Positions 54,069 through 62,492 of a stretch of 64,000 bases of DNA are shown here, piece after piece; the first letter of the stretch is position 1; each line of letters opens with the position of its first letter. Origin of the DNA: an uncultured Pelagibacteraceae bacterium (GTDB lineage: Bacteria; Pseudomonadota; Alphaproteobacteria; Pelagibacterales; Pelagibacteraceae); contig CACJBW010000001.1 of the NCBI GenBank assembly GCA_902591775.1, forward strand, positions 1 to 64,000, given 5' to 3'. A model generated the notes under the pieces. It made no database searches. It was given only the letters and a program-made list of their open reading frames with translations, and was not told the origin of the DNA. A program made the translations under genes and the position numbers.

Positions 54069-55237
54069 GCTTTGAACAATTTGTCAGAGAGATTATCTAA
54101 TTTTTCTCCCCAAAAAACTTCTTTTTGTATTCTGTTGAAATCAATGTCAAAAACAGAAGACATGGCTGATGCATAAACAGATCTAGCATCTAATGTTACA
54201 TTAAGATCTCTGCCATCAAAAAGCTCTTTCTTTTTTAAACCTGGCCAGTCTGTGTGCACTTGGCTTTTCTTAATTAATCCACCAGCCATAAATATTGCTG
54301 TTCCATAACCGTGCTCAGTTCCATTACCGCCATTTTGTTTAATGGTTCTCCCAAACTCAGTAACAGTTAGTATCAACGTATCTTTATATGAGTCTTTAAG
54401 TTCAGCTTTTAAATTTTTTATAATGTCATCCATTTCAACTAAACATTTCGTATGAGTACCGTTCACTCCACCTTGGGCCGTATGTGTATCGAAACCATTT
54501 ACCTCAAACACTGCAACTCTTGGTCCATTTGGTTTTCTTAAATATGCAGCAGCTTGTTTTGAAAGATTGTTATTTTCTCTTTTATCCCAATTGCTAGAAT
54601 ACCCAGCCATCATCTGTTCATTTTTCCGTTTTTTTATGTAGTTCATCATATCCATTAACTCTTCTTCTGAGCTATCGGCATATATAGATTGTAATAAATT
54701 TAACGTTTCGTCTCTTGGAAGTTTTCCATCTGATGGAAAATAATTATTATTTTTAGGAACTCCTCTTAATAAAAGAGGCATAGGTAAAGATAATGCCAAT
54801 CCTTCTCCTTGAAGCTTAGCTAATTTCATAGCTCTTCCTACCCAGCCTGTCTTTTCTTTATATGGAGTTCTTCCGCCAGACTCCATTAGGTTTTGGCCTT
54901 CAAAGTGAGATCTTGCTGTATAAGGAATGCTAGTAGCATGAACTATGGCCCCTGTGTTTTCCTGCCAACAGCTATGAAAAGTTTTTAGTTTTGGATGCAA
55001 AGCAAAATCTGAATCTAGCTTAATTGTATTTTCGATTAAAATATTCCTTCTTCTTTTTTCAAAATTTTTATCTCCGATTACGGGTACTGCACAAAGTCCA
55101 TCCATTCCTCCCCTAAGCATAATAACTACTAGATTTTTCTTTCTTGATGAAGAGGCTAAGATAGGCAAATTAAATCCTGATAAAAATAAAGTAGTTGCTG
55201 CTGTACCTTTTAAAAAATCTCTTCTTGATATCTTCAT
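54065..55237 (-). CDS. DUF1501 protein with Tat signal
   Basis: A 390-residue protein with a twin-arginine leader (SRRDFLKGTAA) followed by the DUF1501 start KNLVVIMLRGGMDGL. Other marks: HPKLKTFHSCWQE, RSHFEGQNLMESGG, EVNGFDTHTAQGG and VTEFGRTIKQNGGNGTEHG. The fold resembles sulfatases/alkaline phosphatases. Tat export implies folding with a cofactor in the cytoplasm. DUF1501 and DUF1800 genes are commonly adjacent, as here (4-bp overlap). Desulfation or another hydrolysis of a polysaccharide is possible but not shown. Confidence 0.9.
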   Translation of the reverse strand: MKISRRDFLKGTAATTLFLSGFNLPILASSSRKKNLVVIMLRGGMDGLCAVPVIGDKNFEKRRRNILIENTIKLDSDFALHPKLKTFHSCWQENTGAIVHATSIPYTARSHFEGQNLMESGGRTPYKEKTGWVGRAMKLAKLQGEGLALSLPMPLLLRGVPKNNNYFPSDGKLPRDETLNLLQSIYADSSEEELMDMMNYIKKRKNEQMMAGYSSNWDKRENNNLSKQAAAYLRKPNGPRVAVFEVNGFDTHTAQGGVNGTHTKCLVEMDDIIKNLKAELKDSYKDTLILTVTEFGRTIKQNGGNGTEHGYGTAIFMAGGLIKKSQVHTDWPGLKKKELFDGRDLNVTLDARSVYASAMSSVFDIDFNRIQKEVFWGEKLDNLSDKLFKA

Positions 55238-56679
55238 GCTTTTAATACCTCTGGTAAATTAAATAGAATCATATGTTTTTCCTCATTAGTTTTAGCTCTT
55301 GCTACAATTTTTAAAATTTTATCAGGATTATCAAAGTTAGTACGAATTATTCTTTCATGGATAGTATTATCGATTTGATCACTTATTTTATACTGATGGA
55401 ATGCTTTTTTAGCGTAAATTAATCTTCTAATAACTAACTCTGTTGATAGCCAGTCTTTTTCTAAGTCTGAATATCCATTTGGTTGTTTTTGCTTATAAGG
55501 ATGACACCCAATATCTTCTAATAACCAACTTGGAAATCTCATTTCATGAGATGGTTTAAAACCGAATACAAATTGATTCATTTTATATTCACTAACAGGA
55601 TATTTATAAATAGAACCTGACATATTAATTGTTGTTAACCACCAATTTTCTGGATTTTGAAATTTTTTATATTTATCGTTGTATTCAAATGCAACTTTAA
55701 TTGCAGCTTTGTGAACTTCTGGAAGGAGACCGTCTGATTTTTCCCAAGCTTTAATAACTGGTGCAATCATTTGAGGTGTTGGATTGTCAGTAATTAAATA
55801 TTTACATAGTTTTGTTGATATAAACTCTCTACAAGACGGGTGATTAACTAAATCTTTTATTGCAAGCTTAATACCTTTCTTTCCACTTTTGTAAACTTTT
55901 CCTAATACTTTTTTCTTACCTGGTTCATGTATTTCTCTGTCAAATGATACGTCATGACCATGTTCTCTTCCCTTTGTCCATTTAGGTCTCCAACCAGTCA
56001 TAATTTTTGCAAGTTCTATAACATCCTCTTGTGTGTATCCTCCATCTGGAGAAATAGTATGCAGTTCCATTAACTCTCTAGCATGATTTTCATTTATAGT
56101 TGCTGGTTCTTTTTTTTGTCTTCTCCAATCTTCTTTTCCACTAATTGATTTTGGACCAACATTATCTTTATTATCAAGATGCATTATCATTGGCCAAGCT
56201 AGAGTGGCTTCTTTTACCATGGTCTCAAATGTTTTATCCATATTGGATCTTAAAAATTCTCTTTGATAAGCTCCAGTTGAAAAAGAAGACAAAGTTTGAG
56301 TATCACTTATTGTAAAATGATTTCCCCAAAAGTACCAAAGCTTTGCAAGAACTGGGTGGTCACTTCTTAAAGCCTCTGCGTGTCTTATACAAATTTCATT
56401 ATTTGGCCAAAACTGTTTACCAACATCATTTTTTAATTGACGTTCTGCTCTTCTAAATCCTTCTGGGTCATTTTTATATTTTTTACTTAATGTTGTATTT
56501 TCTTCTACTCTAAACTTAATCCAATACTTTCTCATCTCTTTTTCGGATAAGATATATTTTCCTTTCCAATTGAATTCGGGAATGGTTTCAACTTGTTTTT
56601 GAGCCCAAACTAATGGATCAGATGGAGCTTTCTCATCAGGTTTTAAACCAAAAGCAACTTTTCTAAAAAAGTTCTTCAT
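55234..56679 (-). CDS. DUF1800 protein
   Basis: A 481-residue DUF1800 member: KLWYFWGNHFTIS, YQREFLRSNM, AWPMIMHLDN, NENHARELMELHTI and GGYTQEDVIELAKIMTGWRP are the conserved stretches, with LITDNPTP later. The family is of unknown biochemical function and usually partners DUF1501. No clear signal peptide is present, unlike many members that have one. It is the first gene of the overlapping six-gene unit down to 49754. Confidence 0.9.
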   Translation of the reverse strand: MKNFFRKVAFGLKPDEKAPSDPLVWAQKQVETIPEFNWKGKYILSEKEMRKYWIKFRVEENTTLSKKYKNDPEGFRRAERQLKNDVGKQFWPNNEICIRHAEALRSDHPVLAKLWYFWGNHFTISDTQTLSSFSTGAYQREFLRSNMDKTFETMVKEATLAWPMIMHLDNKDNVGPKSISGKEDWRRQKKEPATINENHARELMELHTISPDGGYTQEDVIELAKIMTGWRPKWTKGREHGHDVSFDREIHEPGKKKVLGKVYKSGKKGIKLAIKDLVNHPSCREFISTKLCKYLITDNPTPQMIAPVIKAWEKSDGLLPEVHKAAIKVAFEYNDKYKKFQNPENWWLTTINMSGSIYKYPVSEYKMNQFVFGFKPSHEMRFPSWLLEDIGCHPYKQKQPNGYSDLEKDWLSTELVIRRLIYAKKAFHQYKISDQIDNTIHERIIRTNFDNPDKILKIVARAKTNEEKHMILFNLPEVLKA

Positions 56680-56697
56680 ATAAAATATTATAAAAAA

Positions 56698-57567
56698 TTA
56701 TTTTATTTTTTCAATATTATGTATATTTGTTAAAGAATTATTAAATTCAGTCATATTTTCTCTTCCTGAGATTTTTAAAATAACTAGACCAAATATAATG
56801 ATTAAAGCCAAGGGTATTGCTGTAATTACACTTATATAATCGGCTATAATTATTAAATATAATGCATAAAAAGCTATTGATCTAAAAATTACACCTGTTT
56901 TAAAAACAGCGATAATGGCTAATGAATGCTTTATTAAATTGATGAAACTCATTTTTGAGGGACCAAAATATCTTGAACCTCTTATTGATGGAGATTTAAT
57001 TAAATTATTTTCAGTTTTTGCCAAAGATCCTGAAAAACTACTCCAAGTTGCTTTCTCCTCAATTAGCTTTTTAACTGTTTTTTTTGTAAGGCAAGTATAG
57101 TTTCCAAATTTTATAAATTTCCCTGTAAATGTGAAAGTAATTATTTTATGAAAAAAATAGCAAATTTTAAAAATTAAACTCTCAGATCTTTTAACTCTTT
57201 CTCCAACAATGGTATTATTTGGATTATCTTTAATCTTTTCCACAAAGTTTCTTATTTCCTCAGGTCTATCCTCTCCATCTCCATCCATAGGTATTACATA
57301 ATTAAATTCCTCATTTTCTGAGATATATTTAAGTCCTGCAGCAATACATCTTGCATGTCCTCTATTATTTCTCATATTTATTAATTTTAAAGATTTAATA
57401 TTTTTTATATTTTTAGTTTCTAGAATTTTTTCTTCAGTTGAGGCATCATCGACTACAATAACTGAGAATGAAGCTTTAAGGTCGGAGACATTAGTATTAA
57501 TTTCTTCAATTAATTTTGATACAGATTTAAAATCATTGAAGACTGGAATTAATATTATAATATTCAT
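56698..57567 (-). CDS. family 2 glycosyltransferase with C-terminal membrane helices
   Basis: A 289-residue GT2 enzyme: IIILIPVFNDFKSV at the start, VVDDASTE (Asp for nucleotide), PMDGDGEDRPEE as the DxD-type site, and two to three hydrophobic helices near the C-terminus. It resembles dolichol/undecaprenyl-phosphate sugar transferases, which would supply the lipid-linked sugar donor for the GT39 protein upstream. It overlaps a 41-residue membrane ORF by 1 bp. Confidence 0.88.
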   Translation of the reverse strand: MNIIILIPVFNDFKSVSKLIEEINTNVSDLKASFSVIVVDDASTEEKILETKNIKNIKSLKLINMRNNRGHARCIAAGLKYISENEEFNYVIPMDGDGEDRPEEIRNFVEKIKDNPNNTIVGERVKRSESLIFKICYFFHKIITFTFTGKFIKFGNYTCLTKKTVKKLIEEKATWSSFSGSLAKTENNLIKSPSIRGSRYFGPSKMSFINLIKHSLAIIAVFKTGVIFRSIAFYALYLIIIADYISVITAIPLALIIIFGLVILKISGRENMTEFNNSLTNIHNIEKIK

Positions 57568-57692
57568 TAACTTATTGAGCCTATCAGTCTAAATAGAGAA
57601 GCAAAAAAACCATATCCTGAGAGTTCAATTAAAACAACAATTCCAATAATGAATAAAAGTCTCTTGTTTTTTTGATTAAATTGAAATTTCAT
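57567..57692 (-). CDS. small single-pass membrane protein (41 aa)
   Basis: Reads MKFQFNQKNKRLLFIIGIVV and on through a single hydrophobic helix to RLIGSIS. It overlaps the GT39-like gene by 4 bp (ATGA) and the GT2 gene by 1 bp, so the three form a translationally coupled unit. A basic N-terminus would keep the N-end in the cytoplasm. It is possibly an accessory subunit of the membrane glycosyltransferases. No family recognised. Confidence 0.65.
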   Translation of the reverse strand: MKFQFNQKNKRLLFIIGIVVLIELSGYGFFASLFRLIGSIS

Positions 57693-58990
57693 TTATATGT
57701 TAAGCATTTCATATCTTTGTTGCACAATTGGACTTCATTTGAACTATAAATCCATTTTGGTCTTTCTGGAAGATGATAAGATATATTCCCAGCAATCCAT
57801 TCATTGCCTTTAATATATTCCATTTTTCCAAGTTCCTTACCCACAGTTTCATAAAAAACTTTAGCCTGCTTAGCTAACTTTTTACCTTCAAAATCAGTTC
57901 TTTTATCAGTTTTAGTAATTGAAACATAAGAATACAAAATTGGAGATAATAAGAATAATATCAAAAAGATTGAAGAAAACATTCTCATTTTTTCAAAATT
58001 AATTTCTGATTTTAAAATATAAACAAATAACAAGCCAAAGCTTATATAAAATGGTGTCATCCACATAGTTCTAATTTTTACACCCATAGTAAATGATGTA
58101 AGAAAAATAAAAAAAATTGGAATTAAATTAATTGATAATAAAAACAAAAGCTTTTCATCGTTTAAATTTATATTTATTTTAAATTTTTTAATTAAAACAA
58201 AAATCATTAGTAAAAACGGTAATAATATTCCAATTTGCTTGCCTAGAAATATCGTAGGATGTTTTAAGTGATTTAAAATACTTGCCTCTTCTGATCCAGT
58301 TCTTAGAAGTCCATAAGTAATAGTTACATAATTATTCTCAGTTAACCAAATAATGTGTGGTAATAAAATTATAATAAAAGGAACGAAAGAAATTAGGCAC
58401 TTTAAATTTAATCTTTTGGTATAAATCATGTAAATTAAAAGTACATCTATTGCTAAACCTAAATAGACAAATAAATATTTAGATAGAAACCCAAGTCCAG
58501 CAAATAGACCAAGTAAAAACCAATCTGTTATTTTGTTATTCTTAATTCCTCTCCATAAATAATATACAGAGAGAGACCAAAACGGTATTAAGCAAACATT
58601 TACATTAAATTCAGGTGTAGTGAAGTTATAGAAATATATTCCCTCTAATAACAAAACCGATAATAAACAATAAATTTTGTTATCAAAAAAATCTTCAGCT
58701 AACTTAAAAACTACAAGGAATGAGACTACGATACAGATTTGACTTAACAAATAATAAGCCCAGTCTTGAGATCCAAAGATTTGGTAAAATATTTCAGGTA
58801 AAAATGCGCTCATTGGCGGGTGCTTATTAAATCCCCAGTCTAAATTACTACCCCATGCTAAGGCCTCTATAGTATCAAGTGGTAAATTGTTATTTGTTAA
58901 ACTGGGAACCAATGTCCATATGATTAAATGAGCTGAAACAAAAATATAAAATAAATTACTTATATTCTTTTTATAAATAGCCATTTTCAT
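57689..58990 (-). CDS. GT39/ArnT-like membrane glycosyltransferase
   Basis: A protein of about 433 residues with 10-12 helices of the dolichyl-phosphate-mannose/ArnT superfamily. The first periplasmic loop has DTIEALAWGSNLDWGFNKHPPMS, with the catalytic acidic residues and the HPP motif (quoted in part). It would move a sugar from a polyprenyl-phosphate donor to lipid A, protein or glycan in the periplasm. The frame is open from a TTG at 59002; I prefer ATG 58990, with ATG 58984 also possible. Its likely donor synthase is the downstream GT2. Confidence 0.82.
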   Translation of the reverse strand: MKMAIYKKNISNLFYIFVSAHLIIWTLVPSLTNNNLPLDTIEALAWGSNLDWGFNKHPPMSAFLPEIFYQIFGSQDWAYYLLSQICIVVSFLVVFKLAEDFFDNKIYCLLSVLLLEGIYFYNFTTPEFNVNVCLIPFWSLSVYYLWRGIKNNKITDWFLLGLFAGLGFLSKYLFVYLGLAIDVLLIYMIYTKRLNLKCLISFVPFIIILLPHIIWLTENNYVTITYGLLRTGSEEASILNHLKHPTIFLGKQIGILLPFLLMIFVLIKKFKININLNDEKLLFLLSINLIPIFFIFLTSFTMGVKIRTMWMTPFYISFGLLFVYILKSEINFEKMRMFSSIFLILFLLSPILYSYVSITKTDKRTDFEGKKLAKQAKVFYETVGKELGKMEYIKGNEWIAGNISYHLPERPKWIYSSNEVQLCNKDMKCLTYK

Positions 58991-59013
58991 TAATTTATAC
59001 AATTAATCCATTC

Positions 59014-59041
59014 TTGACACTCAATAAATGATGAATATATT
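59014..59041 (+). promoter_or_regulatory. consensus promoter for the DksA-like gene
   Basis: TTGACA (59014-59019), 16-bp spacer, TATATT (59036-59041). It covers the in-frame ATG at 59028, so that codon lies upstream of the expected transcript start; translation should begin at 59064. Confidence 0.7.
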
Positions 59042-59063
59042 CACCAAATTCATAAATTTGAGT

Positions 59064-59480
59064 ATGGTAAAGATCTCTAAAAAATATATTCCAAAAGAAA
59101 CTGAAAAATATATGTGTGCAAAACATCTTGCATATTTCAAACAAAAATTAATGGAGTGGAAAAAAGATCTAAAGAGAACTAACAATGAAGCAATATTTAA
59201 CGCATCAATGGATGACAATAGTGCATCTGCAGATATCGTTGATCAAGCAAGCTCTTATACAGAAAAAAATGTTGAGATGAGAGCAATCAATAGGCAGATT
59301 AAACTAATTTCTAAAATTGATGGAGCTTTAAAAAAAATACAAGATGGAACTTATGGTTTTTGTGAGGAAACAGCAGAACCTATCGGTCTTAAAAGATTAA
59401 TGGCAAGACCAGTTGCTACTTTATGTATAGCAGCACAAGAAAAGCATGAAAAAGAAGAAAAAGTTTACGCTGACATTTAA
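59064..59480 (+). CDS. dksA: DksA family transcription regulator, two-Cys type
   Basis: A 138-residue DksA (from ATG 59064). It binds the RNA polymerase secondary channel and, with ppGpp, adjusts rRNA and amino-acid promoters. The coiled coil carries the tip Asp57, Asp60 and Ala62 (ADIVDQAS). The zinc-finger region is degenerate: Cys100-x2-Thr103 and Cys121-x2-Ala124 replace the usual four Cys, as in zinc-independent DksA2-type proteins. The promoter overlaps the alternative start at 59028. It is convergent with the GST gene (4-bp overlap). Confidence 0.9.
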   Translation: MVKISKKYIPKETEKYMCAKHLAYFKQKLMEWKKDLKRTNNEAIFNASMDDNSASADIVDQASSYTEKNVEMRAINRQIKLISKIDGALKKIQDGTYGFCEETAEPIGLKRLMARPVATLCIAAQEKHEKEEKVYADI

Positions 59481-60103
59481 GGGTAATCTATTTCAGCATC
59501 TTTATTTAATGCTTTAAATCCTTTAATAACAGCAGGGCGTTTAGCTATATCAACGTACCACCTAGATAAACCTTTAAAATTTTCTAATCCAATGTCATGT
59601 CTTTTATGTCTTGCAATCCAAGACCATGTGGCAATGTCTGCAATAGAATACTCTTTACCAGCTAAATATTCACTTTGTGAGAGTCTTTCCTCTAAATCTT
59701 CATAAAGTTTTCTTGTAATCTTAAAATATCTTTCTTCTCCCCACTCACTTTTGCCTTGATGATAATAATGAAACTGATGATGTTGTCCTATCATTGGTCC
59801 AATTAAACCCATTTGGGCCATTAACCATTGATTTATCTCAAGTCTGTTCTCTTCAGGATAAAACATATTACTTTTTTCACCCAAATACATCAAAATCGCA
59901 CCAGACTCGAAGACTGATTTATTGTTTTCGTGATCTTTAATTACTGGAATTTTATTAAAAGGACTAATTTTTTTAAAGTCTGGTTTATGTTGTTCACCTT
60001 CGCTTAGGTTGACTTTTGTTATTTTGTAACCAAAATTTATCTCCTCAAGCATAATACTAATTTTCCAACCATTTGGCGTATCAGCAGTAAATAGTTCTAT
60101 CAC
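59477..60103 (-). CDS. glutathione S-transferase, Nu/YfcG-like
   Basis: A 208-residue GST. The thioredoxin-like N-terminal half starts MIELFTADTPNGWKISIML, with the Asn-x-Trp-Lys pattern of YfcG/Nu-class enzymes, then NKIPVIKD and ESGAILMYL for glutathione binding. The helical half has SIADIATWSWIARH. Such enzymes reduce disulfides or conjugate glutathione. It starts at the stop of the ferredoxin reductase gene (1-bp overlap), within a redox-related operon. Confidence 0.92.
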   Translation of the reverse strand: MIELFTADTPNGWKISIMLEEINFGYKITKVNLSEGEQHKPDFKKISPFNKIPVIKDHENNKSVFESGAILMYLGEKSNMFYPEENRLEINQWLMAQMGLIGPMIGQHHQFHYYHQGKSEWGEERYFKITRKLYEDLEERLSQSEYLAGKEYSIADIATWSWIARHKRHDIGLENFKGLSRWYVDIAKRPAVIKGFKALNKDAEIDYP

Positions 60104-61115
60104 TACTTTACACCCAATCTATCTTTTATTGTGTTTGATGCTGTTGTAAATTCAAATCTATATTTTTCGTTAGGTCTTGCGTACTTGAAACAACCTCTAG
60201 CAGCTAAAGCACCTTCATGAAAACCTGATAGTATTAACTTAAGTTTTCCTGGATAAGTACATATGTCACCGATAGCAAATATACCTTTCTTATTAGTTTC
60301 AAAGTTTTCAGTATTAACTGGGATTGCTTTTTTATCTAAATTAAGGCCCCATTCTGCTATTGGTCCAAGTTGCATTATCAAACCAAAGAAACCCAAAACG
60401 TAATCTACTTTTAATAATTTACTCTCTCCGTCTTCACTTTTAATTTCTACTTCTTCTAAAGAACCATTTCCTTTAACATCTTTAATTGAGTATTTAGTAA
60501 ATAAATTAATTATATTTTTTTCGCTTAATTCTTTAATTTTTTTAACACTCGAAGGTGCGCCTCTGAACTCATCTCTTCTATGAATAAGTGAAACTTTAGA
60601 AGTATTAGATAGCTCAATTGCCCAATCAAGAGCACTATCTCCACCACCAAATATAGCTACAGATTTATCTTTAAAAATTGTTTTGTCTTTGATTGAATAC
60701 AAAACTGCGGTTCCATCAAACTTTTCTGCACTTTTTGTCGGAAATTTTCTGGGTTCAAATGATCCAACGCCTCCAGCAATTACAACGTTTGGTGTTTGGA
60801 ATTTTTTTCCACTAGTTGTTTTAACAATCCAATTATTGTTTTCATTTGTTAGTTCTTGAACTCTATCATTTAAATGAAAATTAAAATTAAATGGTTTTAT
60901 TTGTTCTAATAAACTATTTGTAAGCTCTTCTCCTGTACACTCTGGGACCGCAGGAATATCATAAATTGGTTTATCTGGATAAAGTTCTATACATTGACCA
61001 CCAATTTTATCTAGGTTATCAACAATTTCGCACGTCAATCCAATAATACCAAGTTGATGTGCACAAAATAATCCTGTTGGACCTGCTCCAACTATAACAG
61101 CATCAGTTTTTATCA

Positions 61116-61116
<1 letters not shown>
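60103..61116 (-). CDS. ferredoxin-NADP reductase (thioredoxin-reductase-like type)
   Basis: A 337-residue flavoprotein with FAD motif AVIVGAGPTGLFCAHQLG, the GGQCIELYPDKPIYDIPA segment (in part) that lacks the CxxC of thioredoxin reductase, the NADP site VAIFGGGDSALDWA, and the FAD C-terminal GIFAIGDICTYPGK. This is the TrxR-like FNR class. It passes electrons between NADPH and ferredoxin, whose gene directly precedes it (1-bp overlap). Confidence 0.94.
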
Positions 61117-61491
<375 letters not shown>

Positions 61492-61513
61492 TATATATCG
61501 TAACTAATTGTTA

Positions 61514-62278
61514 CTAAGCTCTTCTTGTAGAGTTAGAAACTGCACAAGACCAGATAATTAAACCAAATGCGATTTTATTAACAAAGTCTGCTAAGTTATA
61601 GATAACGTTTAATGCGTTACCATCTATTCCACCTGTTAGGTAACCAAAAATGTAACCTAATGGGTAAATAGCCCAACCTACAGTAACAATCATTCTTAAA
61701 GCTCCAAATGCAGTTACTAAAGATTTATTTCCAGATTTAGCGGCAACTTTTCCTGCTTCTCCTGAAAAGATTTCATAAAGAATGTAAATCCATCCAGCCA
61801 TACCGATTATGAAACCTAGTGTAGCGTTAATGAATCCTGCTTCTCCAAGATATCCACCTATTAACATAACTAGTGAACCTATTAAGATTCTCCAGAATAT
61901 GTTTGTGTCAACTTTTCTTACTGCTGAAAGAATTAAGTAAAATTCTACTAGCTGTAGTGGTACAGTAATTAACCAGTCAATGTATCTGTAAACAGTTGGA
62001 GTATCACCTGTTTCGATCCATACTGCTCTCATATACATATAGTGAATAAATGCTATACCTGTTACTAATCCAGCTACGTTAACCGATTTTCTCCATTGTG
62101 AACTGACATTAGCCTGTTCCATAAAGAAAAATGCTGTAGCTGCTAACATACCCATTGATATTAACCAAAACGAAATACCTACAAAATCGTCTGTGGCTAA
62201 AAAGGCAGTTGCTGCGTTAGCTGCCGTAGTTGCTCCGAAAAGCACTGCCGCTAATGCTAACATTTTCATTGTCTTCAT
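61514..62278 (-). CDS. proteorhodopsin, blue-tuned type
   Basis: A 254-residue light-driven proton pump with a cleavable signal peptide and seven helices. Landmarks: His79 in AFIHYMYMR, counter-ion Asp101 in RYIDW, proton donor Glu112 in QLVEFYLIL, and retinal Schiff-base Lys235 in VNKIAF. Residue 109, equivalent to position 105 of the SAR86 protein, is Gln, which marks blue-light absorption. Start ATG 62278 is preferred over 62293 because AGGGAG lies just before it. A long AT-rich leader precedes it, and a strong terminator follows. Retinal synthesis genes are not in the window. Confidence 0.97.
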   Translation of the reverse strand: MKTMKMLALAAVLFGATTAANAATAFLATDDFVGISFWLISMGMLAATAFFFMEQANVSSQWRKSVNVAGLVTGIAFIHYMYMRAVWIETGDTPTVYRYIDWLITVPLQLVEFYLILSAVRKVDTNIFWRILIGSLVMLIGGYLGEAGFINATLGFIIGMAGWIYILYEIFSGEAGKVAAKSGNKSLVTAFGALRMIVTVGWAIYPLGYIFGYLTGGIDGNALNVIYNLADFVNKIAFGLIIWSCAVSNSTRRA

Positions 62279-62308
62279 AAAAAACTCCCTCATAGTTAGT
62301 TTTTTTTT

Positions 62309-62345
62309 AGTTTAAATTTAAACTACAGACTAATCTAATGATTAG
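62309..62345. repeat. palindromes in the proteorhodopsin leader
   Basis: A perfect 16-bp palindrome AGTTTAAATTTAAACT (62309-62324) and a second inverted repeat CTAATC-TAAT-GATTAG (62330-62345). Both lie 31-67 bp upstream of the rhodopsin start. They may form hairpins in the mRNA leader or bind a dimeric regulator. Confidence 0.55.
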
Positions 62346-62450
62346 CCCAAAGTTAGGGGTTAAATAACAAATAAAATAAGTTTGTTGAAGAGTTATTTTG
62401 AAGCAATAAGTATTGATTTTATTAGCTTTATGAAATTAAATACAACCTGT

Positions 62451-62479
62451 TATATAAAATCATTATAAAAGTGTGTCAA
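62451..62479 (-). promoter_or_regulatory. promoter candidate for proteorhodopsin
   Basis: Minus strand TTGACA (62474-62479), 17-bp spacer, TATATA (62451-62456): the best sigma70 match in this gap. It predicts a leader of about 165 bases before the start codon at 62278. It lies just upstream of the acyl-CoA synthetase start on the other strand. Confidence 0.65.
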
Positions 62480-62492
62480 AAAACAAATCACT

